DNA of 64,000 nucleotides from DASUCS01 sp041166745 (lineage in GTDB: Bacteria; Actinomycetota; Acidimicrobiia; Acidimicrobiales; JACDCH01): assembly GCA_041166745.1 (NCBI GenBank), contig JBEEGH010000019.1, forward strand, positions 62,001 to 126,000. Reading direction: 5' to 3'. Shown here piece after piece: positions 50,119 to 58,672 of this stretch. A program made the translations under genes and the position numbers. Below the pieces are notes generated by a model. That model did no database searches. It was not told the DNA's origin and saw only the letters and a list, made by a program, of their open reading frames with translations. Every line of letters starts with the position of its first letter. Position 1 is the first letter of the stretch.

Positions 50119-51566
50119 CTCCGCGGAAGGCTGACAGCTTTGGTGGCTTCGGTCAGCACCGTCCGAAGGATCAGCTCGATCTCGGCGAACTCCTCCGGTC
50201 CGCACGTGAGCACGGGCGCGAGTTGCACCACCGGATCCACCCGGTCGTCCGCGCGACAGATGAGACCGGACTCGAACAATCGCGGTGCCACGAGGCCGCG
50301 GATCAGCGCCTCGCGTTCGGCCGGCGTGAACCGCACGGAGTGATCGTCCGGATCCTTCACGAGCTCGATGGCAAGGAAGTAACCATCGCCGCGCACGTCG
50401 CCGACGATGGGAAGATCGCGAAGCGATTCGAGGCGTGCGCGGAACTCGGCCGCGTTCGCCTGCACGTGTCCGAGGATGTCTTCACGCTCGAACACGTCGA
50501 GGTTGGCCAGGGCGACTGCACAACTCACGGGGTGCCCGCCGAACGTGATGCCGTGAGCGAAGCTCGAGCCCGCCGCCGAGCTCCCGATGAACGGCTCCGC
50601 CAGCCTGTCGTGCACGATGACGCCGCCGAGCGGTGCGTAACCCGACGTCACGCCTTTGGCGAACGTGATCATGTCCGGCACGTAGTCGTACTTCTCCGCC
50701 GCAAACATCGTGCCGAGCCGGCCGAACGCGCAGATGACCTCGTCCGACACGAGCAAGACGCCGTAGCGGTCGCATATCTCACGTACCCGGCGGAAGTAGC
50801 CCGGTGGGGGCGGGAAGCAACCACCCGTGTTCTGCACCGGCTCGAGGAAGACAGCGGCCACGGTTTCGGGACCCGTCGCGACGATCGCCTGCTCGATGAC
50901 GTCTGCACACGCCGCCGAGAACCGGTCGTCGTCCGCCGTCACCTCTGCCGGGAAGACAGATCGGTAGCGGTTCGTGTTGGCGACGTGCTGCGTCCCCGGA
51001 ACGAGAGGCTCGAACGCCGTCTTGATCGCGGGGAGGCCGGTGATCGAGAGCGCGCCCATCGTCGTGCCGTGGTACGCGAGCGTCCGCGCGATCACCTTGT
51101 GACGGAGCGGTTGGCCGATCGCACGGAAGTACGCGCGGGCGAGTTTCCACGCGGACTCGACCGCCTCAGAGCCGCCGCTCGTGAAGAACACGCGGTCGAG
51201 ACCCGCGGGCGCCAGCGCGGCAAGACGCGCCGCGAGCTCGATGGCCGCCGGATGCGCGGCCGACCAGATGGGGTAGTAGGCGAGCTGCTCGCCCTGCCGG
51301 GCGCCGGCGGCGGCGATGTCGGCGCGGCCGTGGCCCACCTGCACCGTGAACAGACCCGACAGCCCGTCGAGGTAGCGCTTGCCCTTGTCATCGAAGAGAC
51401 GAACGCCTTCGCCGCGAACGAAGATCGGAATGTCGAGTTCCTGGCCTTCCTGGCCTTCCTGGCCTTCCTGGCCCTGGCGGGCCGTGTAGGCGCCCATCCG
51501 AGCGAAGTGCAACCACAGATGCTGCTTTGCCTTGGTCTGGAGGTCGCGGTCATCGGGTTCCGGCAC
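50115..51566 (-). CDS. Class III (omega) aminotransferase, PLP-dependent
   Basis: 483 aa from GTG 51566 (PEPDDRDLQTKAKQHLWLHF); the frame opens further to 51626. Fold-type I signatures: FFTSGGSEAVESAWKLARAY (PLP phosphate), AYHGTTMGALSITG, VSDEVICAFGRLG (Asp to pyridine N) and MITFAKGVTSGYAPLGG (Schiff-base Lys). GITFGGHPVSCAVALANL is typical of omega-amino-acid:pyruvate transaminases. Near the N-terminus a GQEGQEGQEGQEL insertion is encoded by four copies of a 9-bp unit. With pyruvate as acceptor it would produce alanine, which the coupled ald gene oxidises; that pairing makes metabolic sense but is inference. Confidence 0.92.
   Translation of the reverse strand: MPEPDDRDLQTKAKQHLWLHFARMGAYTARQGQEGQEGQEGQELDIPIFVRGEGVRLFDDKGKRYLDGLSGLFTVQVGHGRADIAAAGARQGEQLAYYPIWSAAHPAAIELAARLAALAPAGLDRVFFTSGGSEAVESAWKLARAYFRAIGQPLRHKVIARTLAYHGTTMGALSITGLPAIKTAFEPLVPGTQHVANTNRYRSVFPAEVTADDDRFSAACADVIEQAIVATGPETVAAVFLEPVQNTGGCFPPPPGYFRRVREICDRYGVLLVSDEVICAFGRLGTMFAAEKYDYVPDMITFAKGVTSGYAPLGGVIVHDRLAEPFIGSSAAGSSFAHGITFGGHPVSCAVALANLDVFEREDILGHVQANAAEFRARLESLRDLPIVGDVRGDGYFLAIELVKDPDDHSVRFTPAEREALIRGLVAPRLFESGLICRADDRVDPVVQLAPVLTCGPEEFAEIELILRTVLTEATKAVSLPRR
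51438..51473. repeat. Four tandem copies of a 9-bp unit inside the aminotransferase gene
   Basis: TTCCTGGCC repeated four times without gaps, giving the in-frame QEG repeat in the N-terminal arm of the aminotransferase. Unit length is a multiple of three, so copy-number change would not break the frame. Confidence 0.85.
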
Positions 51567-51655
51567 GCGGCCATCTTGTCGCGATCCTGCCGGCGGGGCT
51601 GCCGGCCACGGCCGGGTGACGGGCATGGTGGACGGGCTGGGTAGCTTGCAGCGCC

Positions 51656-52615
51656 ATGGCCGTGCGTGCTGCTGCCCGAGTCGCCGTTGCCCCCGAGGGC
51701 GTGCGGCCCTGGATCGCTGACGCGGTTCGTGCCGGTGGCGGCACGTTGGTCGCGCCCGCCGATCGGTCGGATGCGAACGTTTTGGTGTGGGCCGATCCTC
51801 TCAACGTCGGCGAGCTCGAGGATCTCCTGGGCGCTGGCGATTCGAGCGTGCAGTGGGTGCAGCTCCCGTACGCCGGCGTCGAACTGTTCGCCGACGTGAT
51901 CACCAGGAACGATCAGCTGGTCTGGACGTGCGCCAAGGGCGTGTACGCCGAGCCCGTCGCCGAGCACGCGCTCACGTTGTTGCTGGCCGGCCTCCGCGGC
52001 CTCGGATCGTACGGACGCGCCGCGGCCTGGTCCGAACCGCAAGGCACGAACCTGCTCGGGGCCAAAGTCGTGATCGTCGGCGGCGGTGGGATCACGGTCT
52101 CGCTGCTTCGGCTGCTCGAGCCGTTCGGCGCGGACGTCACTGTCGTCCGAAGGCATCCCGGCTCCGAAGGCACTCACGCCGACCTGCTAGCAGCAACCCG
52201 TCAGGTCGATGTGAGTGAGCTCGACGTCGCGCTCGAAGATGCGGTCGGGGTCGTCCTCGCGCTCGCACTCACGCCCGAGACCGAGGGCATCATCGGCGCC
52301 GATCAACTCGCGCAGATGAGCGATCACGGCTGGATCGTCAACGTCGCCCGCGGTCGCCACATCGTCACGGCAGACCTCGTCGCCGCGCTGGAGGCCGGAG
52401 CGATCGGTGGAGCCGGGCTCGACGTGACCGATCCCGAACCACTGCCGGAGGGCCATCCGCTGTGGTCGATGCCGAACTGCATCATCACGCCGCATGTCGG
52501 CAACACCCCCGAGATGGCCGTACCACTCCTGGCCGCCCGCATCACCGAAAACGTCCGCCGGTGGAACGCCTCCGCACCGCTGCTGGGTCTGGTCGACGCG
52601 TCGCTTGGCTACTGA
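51656..52615 (+). CDS. D-isomer-specific 2-hydroxyacid dehydrogenase family protein
   Basis: 319 aa. C-terminal NAD domain: LGAKVVIVGGGGITVSLLRL (dinucleotide loop; GGGGIT rather than the usual GxGxxG), HGWIVNVARGRHIVTADLV (substrate Arg), GGAGLDVTDPEPLPEGHPLW (Glu) and MPNCIITPHVGNTPEM (catalytic His). N-terminal half is the substrate domain (LVWADPLNVGELEDLLG). Reduces 2-keto acids to D-hydroxyacids. The substrate is not evident. Its last 11 nt overlap the presumed TTG start of the DUF2087 gene. Confidence 0.9.
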   Translation: MAVRAAARVAVAPEGVRPWIADAVRAGGGTLVAPADRSDANVLVWADPLNVGELEDLLGAGDSSVQWVQLPYAGVELFADVITRNDQLVWTCAKGVYAEPVAEHALTLLLAGLRGLGSYGRAAAWSEPQGTNLLGAKVVIVGGGGITVSLLRLLEPFGADVTVVRRHPGSEGTHADLLAATRQVDVSELDVALEDAVGVVLALALTPETEGIIGADQLAQMSDHGWIVNVARGRHIVTADLVAALEAGAIGGAGLDVTDPEPLPEGHPLWSMPNCIITPHVGNTPEMAVPLLAARITENVRRWNASAPLLGLVDASLGY

Positions 52616-52925
52616 CCGGGCCGAACCCGAGCGCGAGCGCCGCGAGGAGGTCACGCCGGAAGCGCGTGTCTTGGAGACGTTCGTGAAGAACGGCAGGATC
52701 GTGCAGGTCCCGCGTCAGAACGCGAAACGGCGCCTCATCCTCGATCTGCTCGCTCAGGAGTTCGAGCTCGGCGTGAACTACAGCGAGCGCGAGGTCAACG
52801 AGATCCTGGCGCGCTGGCATCCCGACACCGCAGCCTGGCGTCGCTACCTCGTCGACGAGGAGTTCATGGAGCGCGACCCAACCGGAAGCCTGTACTGGCG
52901 CGCCGGCGGCACGGTGCACGTCTGA
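52605..52925 (+). CDS. DUF2087 domain-containing protein
   Basis: About 106 aa if TTG 52605 is the start; no ATG or GTG lies closer to the conserved part, so the start is uncertain. The DUF2087 pattern is clear: ETFVKNGRIVQVPRQNAKRR, LILDLLAQEFELGVNYSERE, VNEILARWHPDTAAWRRYLV and DEEFMERDPTGSLYWRAGG. This is a small winged-helix-like domain often attached to ArsR or MarR-type regulators; here it stands alone. It may be a DNA- or protein-binding regulator. Overlaps the preceding dehydrogenase gene. Confidence 0.8.
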   Translation: MATDRAEPERERREEVTPEARVLETFVKNGRIVQVPRQNAKRRLILDLLAQEFELGVNYSEREVNEILARWHPDTAAWRRYLVDEEFMERDPTGSLYWRAGGTVHV

Positions 52926-52957
52926 GGGGCCGAGATCCTTGTGATCACCTTTGGTGC

Positions 52958-54607
52958 TCAGGCGGGATCGATCAGCACTCCTGGGTTGAGGATGCCCGCG
53001 GGGTCAAGCGCGTACTTGGCCGCCACGAGCGCGCCTGCGAACGGATCGGGGCGCTGCCGGTCGTACCAAGGCCGATGATGGCGACCCACCGCATGGTGGT
53101 GCGTGATCGTGCCGCCGTGCGCGAGCAGCGCCTCGGAGGCCGCGGCCTTGACCTCGGCCCACATCGACAGCTCGGAGCCCCATCGCCCCGGAGCAGTCAC
53201 GGAGAAATACGGTGCGGGGCCGTCCGGATACACGTGAGTGAAGCGGCAGGTGATCCATCCGCCGCCGCAGATGTCGGCCAACGCTTTCTCGACGGCGGCG
53301 GTCGCCCCGGCATGCAGCTCGGGGAACGCGGACCAGGTGCAGGCGGTCTCGAACGTCTCGACGATCGCCGCCATCGACACGAGCGCGTCGCGCCCGTACG
53401 GCGCCCGTAAGAAGGAGTTGCGCCACGCGCCGGCCGCGCCCTCTCGTCCGGCCGCAGCGCCGTCGTCCGGGCCGCTGCTCTTGACTCCTTCGGGCAGCCG
53501 GCCACCGTGGTCCTGACACAACTCCACCGCCCGCGCCATCCACACGTCGACCGGATAATCGGCCGACTCGAATCCGAGGACGAGCAATGAGCTGCCGTCG
53601 TCGACACCGGCAGCGATCAACCCTTCTCCCGGGTCGAGCAGTCGGCAGTTGGTCGGGAACAGTCCGGACTGCGCGACGGCTCGCGTCGCTTCGACGGCGT
53701 CTTCGTACGACGAGAACCGCACACCCGCCGATGCCTTGAACCGCACCCTGTCCTGCACCCGCATCCACGCTTCGGTGATCACTCCGAGCGTGCCTTCAGA
53801 ACCGAGCGCGAGCCGATCGGGTGAGGGTCCCGCGCCGGAGCCCGGCAACCGGCGCGACTCCGTGATCCCGCTCGGCGTGACCATGCGGATCGACTCGACC
53901 AGATCGTCGATGTGCGTGTACACGCTGGCGTAATGGCCCCCCGATCGAGTGGCCAACCAGCCGCCGAGCGTCGAGAACTCGAAGGATTGCGGAAAATGTC
54001 GCAAGGTGTAGCCGTGGGGCCGAAGCTGCTCCTCGAGCACCGGGCCGAGCGCGCCACCCTGGATGCGCGCCGCACGTGAAACCGTGTCGACCTCGAGCAC
54101 GCGGTCGAGGTTCGTCAGGTCGAGGCACGCCACGCCCGCATAGCTGTCGCTCACGAGACCGGCCTCGACACCCCCGACCACGGACGATCCGCCGCCATAA
54201 GGGATCGCGGCAACGTTGGCGCCCGCGCACCAGTCGAGCAGCGCGACCACATCGGCCTCATCACGCGGGAACGCGACCACGTCGGGTGGCGCGGGCAGAT
54301 CGCCGCGGAACCCGCGCACCACATCCCGGTACGACTTGCCGTACGTGTGTGATGCGCGATCGAACGTGGCGATCGAGCACAGCTCGGCCAGGGCAGCGGG
54401 CGGCGTGACGCGCGGCGCGCGCAACTCGAGCGACTCGAGATCAGCCGGCTCGTGGATCTCGACGTCGGGCCAACCGAAGCGTCCGGCGATCGCCTGCCCG
54501 AGCTTTTGCACAGTGCCCGGTGACAGGGCCTCGTCTTCCCAGCCCCACCCCCACCACGACCGCCGTCGGCCTGCTGGCAACGGTGCTGACATCGGACCGG
54601 TTGACAT
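52958..54607 (-). CDS. FAD-binding oxidase, alkyl-DHAP synthase-like
   Basis: 549 aa from ATG 54607 (ATG 54592 also possible). The VAO/PCMH-type FAD domain shows AAIPYGGGSSVVGGVEAG (FAD diphosphate loop), HFPQSFEFSTLGGWLATRSG, SPDRLALGSEGTLGVITEAW and RVQDRVRFKASAGVRFSSYE. The AGPS-type His-rich active-site motif is GGTITHHHAVGRHHRPWYDR. It ends with LDPAGILNPGVL, the usual oxidase C-terminus. True alkyl-DHAP synthases make ether-lipid precursors; bacterial members may act on other substrates such as hydroxyacids. The HHH motif favours the AGPS branch. A J-domain gene is divergent 36 nt away. Confidence 0.88.
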   Translation of the reverse strand: MSTGPMSAPLPAGRRRSWWGWGWEDEALSPGTVQKLGQAIAGRFGWPDVEIHEPADLESLELRAPRVTPPAALAELCSIATFDRASHTYGKSYRDVVRGFRGDLPAPPDVVAFPRDEADVVALLDWCAGANVAAIPYGGGSSVVGGVEAGLVSDSYAGVACLDLTNLDRVLEVDTVSRAARIQGGALGPVLEEQLRPHGYTLRHFPQSFEFSTLGGWLATRSGGHYASVYTHIDDLVESIRMVTPSGITESRRLPGSGAGPSPDRLALGSEGTLGVITEAWMRVQDRVRFKASAGVRFSSYEDAVEATRAVAQSGLFPTNCRLLDPGEGLIAAGVDDGSSLLVLGFESADYPVDVWMARAVELCQDHGGRLPEGVKSSGPDDGAAAGREGAAGAWRNSFLRAPYGRDALVSMAAIVETFETACTWSAFPELHAGATAAVEKALADICGGGWITCRFTHVYPDGPAPYFSVTAPGRWGSELSMWAEVKAAASEALLAHGGTITHHHAVGRHHRPWYDRQRPDPFAGALVAAKYALDPAGILNPGVLIDPA

Positions 54608-54643
54608 GGGCCGGAGGCTATTGCGCGCCGCTACCGTGCATCT

Positions 54644-55264
54644 GTGTTCTCTCCGACGGGCGCGAGGTCGCACTACGAAGTACTCGGTGTCTCCGCCCGT
54701 GCCGGCAGCGACGAGGTGCGCCGTGCGTATCTCGACCGGGCTCGGGAAGCGCATCCCGACCGCCACATCGACGCCGACCGCGTCCAGCGCGCCGACGCCG
54801 AACGGCGCATGCAGGAGGTCAACGAAGCCTGGCGGGTGCTGGGCAATTCGCGTCGACGCCGGCGTTACGACCTCGAGCGCGCCCCGGAGACGATGTTCGC
54901 CTCTCGCAGCGACGGCACGATGCCGCACGACCACCTCGCCGACGCGAACACGTTCGACGAGATCGACGGTACGACCCGGCTGATCCGCGGACTGCCGTGG
55001 ATGATCCTGGTGTTCGTGCTGTTCGCGATCTTCGTCTTCACGGCCTACGCCGCGACCGGCGGCAACAAGGCCACGCCCATCCCGTCGAACAACCTGGCGC
55101 GCTGCGTCGCCGTTGCGTCCGGACCGAAGGTCGCCCCGGCTCCGTGTGAGTCGCCCGGCGCCCGGCTCGTGGTTGCGGAAGTGGACACGAACCAGCAGTG
55201 TCCGCTCGGATCGGAACGACTCCAGCCCATCACTGGTTCGATCGTGTACTGCCTCGAGGTCTGA
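54644..55264 (+). CDS. Membrane-anchored J-domain (DnaJ-like) protein
   Basis: 206 aa from GTG 54644. Residues about 9-70 are a J domain: SHYEVLGVSARAGSDEVRRA, REAHPDRHIDADR (the HPD tripeptide that stimulates Hsp70) and VNEAWRVLGNSRRRRRYDLE. A single transmembrane span is at about residues 118-138 (WMILVFVLFAIFVFTAYAA). The extracytoplasmic tail has four Cys (LARCVAVAS, PAPCESPG, NQQCPLGSE, VYCLEV), which may form disulfides. The J domain would face the cytoplasm and recruit DnaK to the membrane. Confidence 0.88.
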   Translation: MFSPTGARSHYEVLGVSARAGSDEVRRAYLDRAREAHPDRHIDADRVQRADAERRMQEVNEAWRVLGNSRRRRRYDLERAPETMFASRSDGTMPHDHLADANTFDEIDGTTRLIRGLPWMILVFVLFAIFVFTAYAATGGNKATPIPSNNLARCVAVASGPKVAPAPCESPGARLVVAEVDTNQQCPLGSERLQPITGSIVYCLEV

Positions 55265-55267
55265 ATC

Positions 55268-55636
55268 ATGAAGATCACCGGTGTCGATCACTACGTCCTC
55301 GTGGTGCCTGACGTAGAAGCGATCATCGCCTGGTACCGCGACGAGCTCGGCCTCGCACCAGAGCGCCTCGAGGAGTGGCGCCGCGGCGAGGTGCTGTTCG
55401 CATCGCTGCGCGTGAGCCCGACGACGTTGATCGACGTGTTCCAAGGTGAGCGCACCGGCGTGAACACGGATCACGTTGCGCTCGTCGTGGAAGACGTCGA
55501 CCTCGATGAGCTGGCCGCCTCCGGACGGTTCGACATCGAGATGGGCCCCGCCGATCTCTTCGGCGCGCGCGGCGTTGGACGCGGCCTCTACATCCGCGAC
55601 CCCGCGGGCAACCGTGTGGAGCTCCGCACCTACTGA
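55268..55636 (+). CDS. VOC family (glyoxalase-like) protein
   Basis: 122 aa. A single VOC module: ITGVDHYVLVVPDVEAIIAW (His metal ligand), YRDELGLAPERLEEW, VNTDHVALVVEDVDLDELAA (second His) and RGLYIRDPAGNRVELRTY (Glu). Dimers form a metal-dependent lyase, dioxygenase or binding site; the reaction is unknown. It starts 3 nt after the J-domain gene stop, so both lie on one transcript. Confidence 0.88.
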   Translation: MKITGVDHYVLVVPDVEAIIAWYRDELGLAPERLEEWRRGEVLFASLRVSPTTLIDVFQGERTGVNTDHVALVVEDVDLDELAASGRFDIEMGPADLFGARGVGRGLYIRDPAGNRVELRTY

Positions 55637-55671
55637 GACCGACGGCTTGACGCCTTCGTGCGCGACGGCAC

Positions 55672-56922
55672 TCATGGCGGCGGCCGGTTGTTCGTGTGCC
55701 GCGGGTGCCGCGGATCGCCTGGAGGAACCATGGGGCGTTTACCGGTCCCGTCCACGAGGGCCCAGTCTTGGTACGTCTGCAGATCGTGATCGGGATCGCA
55801 CAGCGGCCCCGTTTCGTCGAGCCGAGTGTGTTTCGTCTTGCGATATTCGACGCCGTACTCGTGGTTGTATTCGAGCCGGGCGGTGCGGTTGCAGATGTCG
55901 CGCGTGCACACGGGTTGCTGCCAGAGCAGCGCGATCTTCTGGGCCATGTTGGGACCACGACCGAGGTGAGTCACGTTCTGCACATCGATGCCCTTGGTGA
56001 TGACGAGCTTGAGAATCGACTCTCCGAGCATCGCTCTGGCCGCCTCGACCGAGATGGGGCCGAGCCCGACGATCTCGCAGCTCTCGCCTGACTTCGTCGT
56101 TCCGCGGATGAGGGCTTCGAGGTCGATGCGCAGCACGATGAGATTGCGGATCGTCGGCCTGGCAGTCTTCGCCGGCTGGGAACCGCCGGAGCGATCGCAC
56201 ATCAGGACGAGCGCGTCGTACGCATACGCCTCGAGCGGCTCGCGCACGCCATCGGTGCGAGCTTCCTTGAACAGTTCATCGATCAACGGCTTGAGCGCCT
56301 GATCGATGCGCGCCATGGTCGCCTTCGTGCCGGCGGCGTGGAGATGCTCAACGCCGCCGCTGTCGCGGTAGCGGCGTAGGTGGCGCTTCGTGTGAATGCG
56401 TTTCTCGATCGCGGCCACGTCTTGGCCTTCGGTCTTGGCCTTGCCGCACTCGTCGCGCAGTGCCCCCACCGACCGCGAGGCCGCGATGCCGAGCAGCTTG
56501 TCCTCGGCGTTCGGATTCACGGCGATCGCGTCGGTGATCGCTGCCGTCTGCTCCGTCGACAGCTCACCGGCGACGGCCTTGGCCCGCGTCTTCGGGTTGG
56601 CACGGAGGCCGGCACCGGTCTTGATCTTCTCCTTGGCCTTGCCGCTCGTGGTGCCGGTCGTCTTCGCCACGAAGTCCGCTGCGTCGGATGCGCCTGCCGA
56701 CGGTGGGGGACCGCACTCGTCCACTCGCGCCACCGCCATGGCGAGAGCCGCGTCGGCCGCGTGCGCAATCGTCGACCATTCCTGCATCGCGGCCACGGCC
56801 ATGTCGCGGTCGAGGGGCTGCGCACCGAATCGGCTCGCGGCGTCGCATACCTGCGAACGCAGCAACGACAGCGAATCGCCATCGATGAGCACCTCAGTTG
56901 CGTCGGCACAGCGAGCAGGCAT
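55672..56922 (-). CDS. DUF222/HNH endonuclease-type protein
   Basis: 416 aa from ATG 56922 (MPARCADATEVLIDGDSLSL); the frame is open another 23 codons. Helical DUF222 region over about residues 20-250 (AVNPNAEDKLLGIAASRSVG). The C-terminal HNH-like region has CTRDICNRTARLEYNHEYGV and GPLCDPDHDLQTYQDW, which carry the Cys/His/Asn pattern. These proteins are a large actinobacterial family (mycobacterial 13E12 repeat relatives), usually multi-copy and possibly mobile; function is unproven. It lies near tRNA-Val but no attachment repeats were found. Confidence 0.82.
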   Translation of the reverse strand: MPARCADATEVLIDGDSLSLLRSQVCDAASRFGAQPLDRDMAVAAMQEWSTIAHAADAALAMAVARVDECGPPPSAGASDAADFVAKTTGTTSGKAKEKIKTGAGLRANPKTRAKAVAGELSTEQTAAITDAIAVNPNAEDKLLGIAASRSVGALRDECGKAKTEGQDVAAIEKRIHTKRHLRRYRDSGGVEHLHAAGTKATMARIDQALKPLIDELFKEARTDGVREPLEAYAYDALVLMCDRSGGSQPAKTARPTIRNLIVLRIDLEALIRGTTKSGESCEIVGLGPISVEAARAMLGESILKLVITKGIDVQNVTHLGRGPNMAQKIALLWQQPVCTRDICNRTARLEYNHEYGVEYRKTKHTRLDETGPLCDPDHDLQTYQDWALVDGTGKRPMVPPGDPRHPRHTNNRPPP

Positions 56923-57091
56923 CAGAACCTTCGAGTCGCGGTTTGCGGTGTGAAGGGAGCCGTGCTCCGAGCGTCCGGTAGGACGTGGCAACTAAGTTAC
57001 ACCGATGTAGTTCGCAACGCAAGCCGAAATCGAGAAAAGTTCGAACGGCAGGCGCCGATCGCGGGCGCGGTAACCTGCGCAACCCACAAAG

Positions 57092-57165
57092 GGGCGTATA
57101 GCTCAGTTGGCTAGAGCGCGTCGTTCACACCGACGAGGTCACAAGTTCGAGTCTTGTTACGCCCA
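57092..57165 (+). tRNA. tRNA-Val (anticodon CAC), CCA not encoded
   Basis: Acceptor GGGCGTA (57092-57098) pairs with TACGCCC (57158-57164), discriminator A at 57165. The D arm is GCTC/GAGC. The anticodon stem CGTCG/CGACG encloses TTCACAC (anticodon CAC, U33 present). The T arm ACAAG/CTTGT encloses TTCGAGT. The 3' end reads ACGCC, so CCA is added after transcription, unlike the tRNA-Val at 3137. Confidence 0.93.
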
Positions 57166-57316
57166 CGCCGGCTTGTGCGGAAAACGCGCGGCCAACTTCA
57201 CGGAAAACGTTTGGCACGATCGGGCCACGTCGAGACGATCCTGCGCTGGTCGACAGCCGGTATGCGCCACCACCTAGGGATAGGTTGCGTGCAGTACGAC
57301 TACGGGAGGAACGCAC

Positions 57317-57598
57317 ATGAGCATCCTGGTTCGTTTCACAGGCGCACCCAGCTTGACAGCCGAGAAGTACGACGCGACCCAGGCTCGCATCGAGGCCTCG
57401 GGCAAGTTCCCGCCCGACGGGCTCGAGTTGCATGTTGCGTTCAGTGCCGGTGGCAGCTTCCGGGTCAGCGAAATCTGGGCCTCCAAGGAGCAGTTCGAGG
57501 CGTTCGGAGAGCGTCTGATGCCGATCCTCACCGAGAGCGGCGTCGAGCTCGCGGGTCCGCCCGAGGTGATCGAGATCCACAACATCATCAGGCGATAG
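57317..57598 (+). CDS. Small hypothetical protein (possible dimeric alpha-beta-barrel/ABM-like)
   Basis: 93 aa; ATG 57317 follows GGGAGG with good spacing. One ferredoxin-like repeat seems present: MSILVRFTGAPSLTAEKYDA, LELHVAFSAGGSFRVSEIWA and EQFEAFGERLMPILTESGV. That order (strand, helix, strands, helix) and the aromatic SEIWASKEQFEAF are typical of small ABM or dabb-type proteins. Function unknown. Stands alone between tRNA-Val and the LAxTG protein. Confidence 0.65.
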   Translation: MSILVRFTGAPSLTAEKYDATQARIEASGKFPPDGLELHVAFSAGGSFRVSEIWASKEQFEAFGERLMPILTESGVELAGPPEVIEIHNIIRR

Positions 57599-57702
57599 GG
57601 CGGCGCGGACGCGGCTGTCGTTCGCGTGAGCCGGCCAACAGGAGCATCGCTCTGTCGCTCTCCGACGAGCGCGTACTGCCCGTCGTCATACCGTGTGGCG
57701 GG

Positions 57703-58590
57703 TCAGCGCTGACGCGACAGCCTTAGCGACGCGACCCGAACGAGCGTCACACCTCCGAGCACCAGGGCGAGCGCGAGCACGGCCAACCCGAGCCCGATTC
57801 CGGTGCGGGCAAGCGCGCTCGGGCCCGACGCGGTGGTGTTGTCACGGGTGATGGTCTCGCCGAGGACCTCGGCGGCGGGCGCTTCAGCACTCGTGGACCT
57901 TGCCGGTGTGGCAGTCGCCCCTGTGCCCAGCACCTCGGTGCCCGATGTGCCGCCAGCGGCCTCACCGCCGCCGTTCGTCGGTGGCGCAAGCGTCTCACTC
58001 GTATCACCGGCCACGAGGCCTTCGCCGCAGTTGCTGACCCAGAAGACCTTGTGCTTTACGTCTGATCCCTGCGAGCCGTCGGCGTGCACCGTGAGCCGGA
58101 TGTGCCACCCCTGCTTCGGGTGCGGCTCGATGCCGGCCAACTGCGCGCGCAGGTCGTACGTGCTCGACGCATCGAGGCCTGCCTCACTCCCGCCGCCGGC
58201 GTGGCTGTCCTCACCGATCGGCACTTGATCAGTGAGCACCACCCCGCCCCCGGTCGGAGCAACGGCTTCGAATGTGAGATCGGCCATGAGCGGCCCCGCG
58301 TCGAACCCGTAAAAGTCGACCTGGAAGACGCAGCCGGGATGGGGCTCGTTGTCCGGCGCATCGTCGAACGGGACGCCGTCGATTTTGATCGTGCCGTTGT
58401 TACCCGCCGGATCACTGCCGCCCCGCTCGCTGCTCGCGGGCTCGCCCGTATCCTTCGTCTGGCCCTGGCCCTGGCCCTGGCCCTGGCCCTGGCCTTGGCC
58501 GTTGTCCGACTTCGCAACCGCTGGCGACGCCAAAAACGTCAGCACCACCACTCCCACCAGTCCCGCTCGCCGCACGCTCCTCAGTCCCAT
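57703..58590 (-). CDS. Secreted LAxTG-type cell-wall-anchored protein
   Basis: 295 aa; ATG 58590 has a strong GGAGGG ribosome-binding site. Signal peptide: MGLRSVRRAGLVGVVVLTFL followed by ASPAVA. Then a (GQ)7 repeat encoded by six CTGGCC units plus one TTGGCC on the plus strand. The middle (CVFQVDFYGFDAGPLMADL, QGWHIRLTVHADGSQGSDVK) looks like a beta-sandwich. A Thr/Ala/Gly-rich stalk precedes the sorting signal LARTG, a hydrophobic span and a basic tail LRLSRQR. LAxTG signals are used by class E sortases of actinomycetes; no sortase is in the window. Surface role unknown. Confidence 0.82.
   Translation of the reverse strand: MGLRSVRRAGLVGVVVLTFLASPAVAKSDNGQGQGQGQGQGQGQTKDTGEPASSERGGSDPAGNNGTIKIDGVPFDDAPDNEPHPGCVFQVDFYGFDAGPLMADLTFEAVAPTGGGVVLTDQVPIGEDSHAGGGSEAGLDASSTYDLRAQLAGIEPHPKQGWHIRLTVHADGSQGSDVKHKVFWVSNCGEGLVAGDTSETLAPPTNGGGEAAGGTSGTEVLGTGATATPARSTSAEAPAAEVLGETITRDNTTASGPSALARTGIGLGLAVLALALVLGGVTLVRVASLRLSRQR
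58459..58500. repeat. Hexanucleotide tandem repeat encoding Gly-Gln repeats
   Basis: Six perfect CTGGCC units (58459-58494) plus TTGGCC (58495-58500), inside the surface-protein gene just after its signal peptide. On the minus strand it encodes seven GQ dipeptides. Unit of six bases keeps frame under slippage. Confidence 0.9.
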
Positions 58591-58658
58591 GACGACCCTC
58601 CGTGGTTGTGGTTGCCCGGTAACACTTTCCGTGCTCGGAAGGTCGCTAAACGTCACTC

Positions 58659-58672
58659 GCGCAATTTTGCGC
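58659..58672. promoter_or_regulatory. Inverted repeat upstream of the LAxTG protein gene
   Basis: GCGCAA-TT-TTGCGC: 6-bp arms with a 2-bp spacer, 68 bp upstream of ATG 58590. It lies in the 234-bp gap between this gene and the GNAT gene. Could be an operator; no other support. Confidence 0.3.

Noticed and set aside
51438..51473. Tandem repeats as a CRISPR array
   Set aside because: Unit is 9 bp with no spacers and it lies in frame inside an aminotransferase gene.
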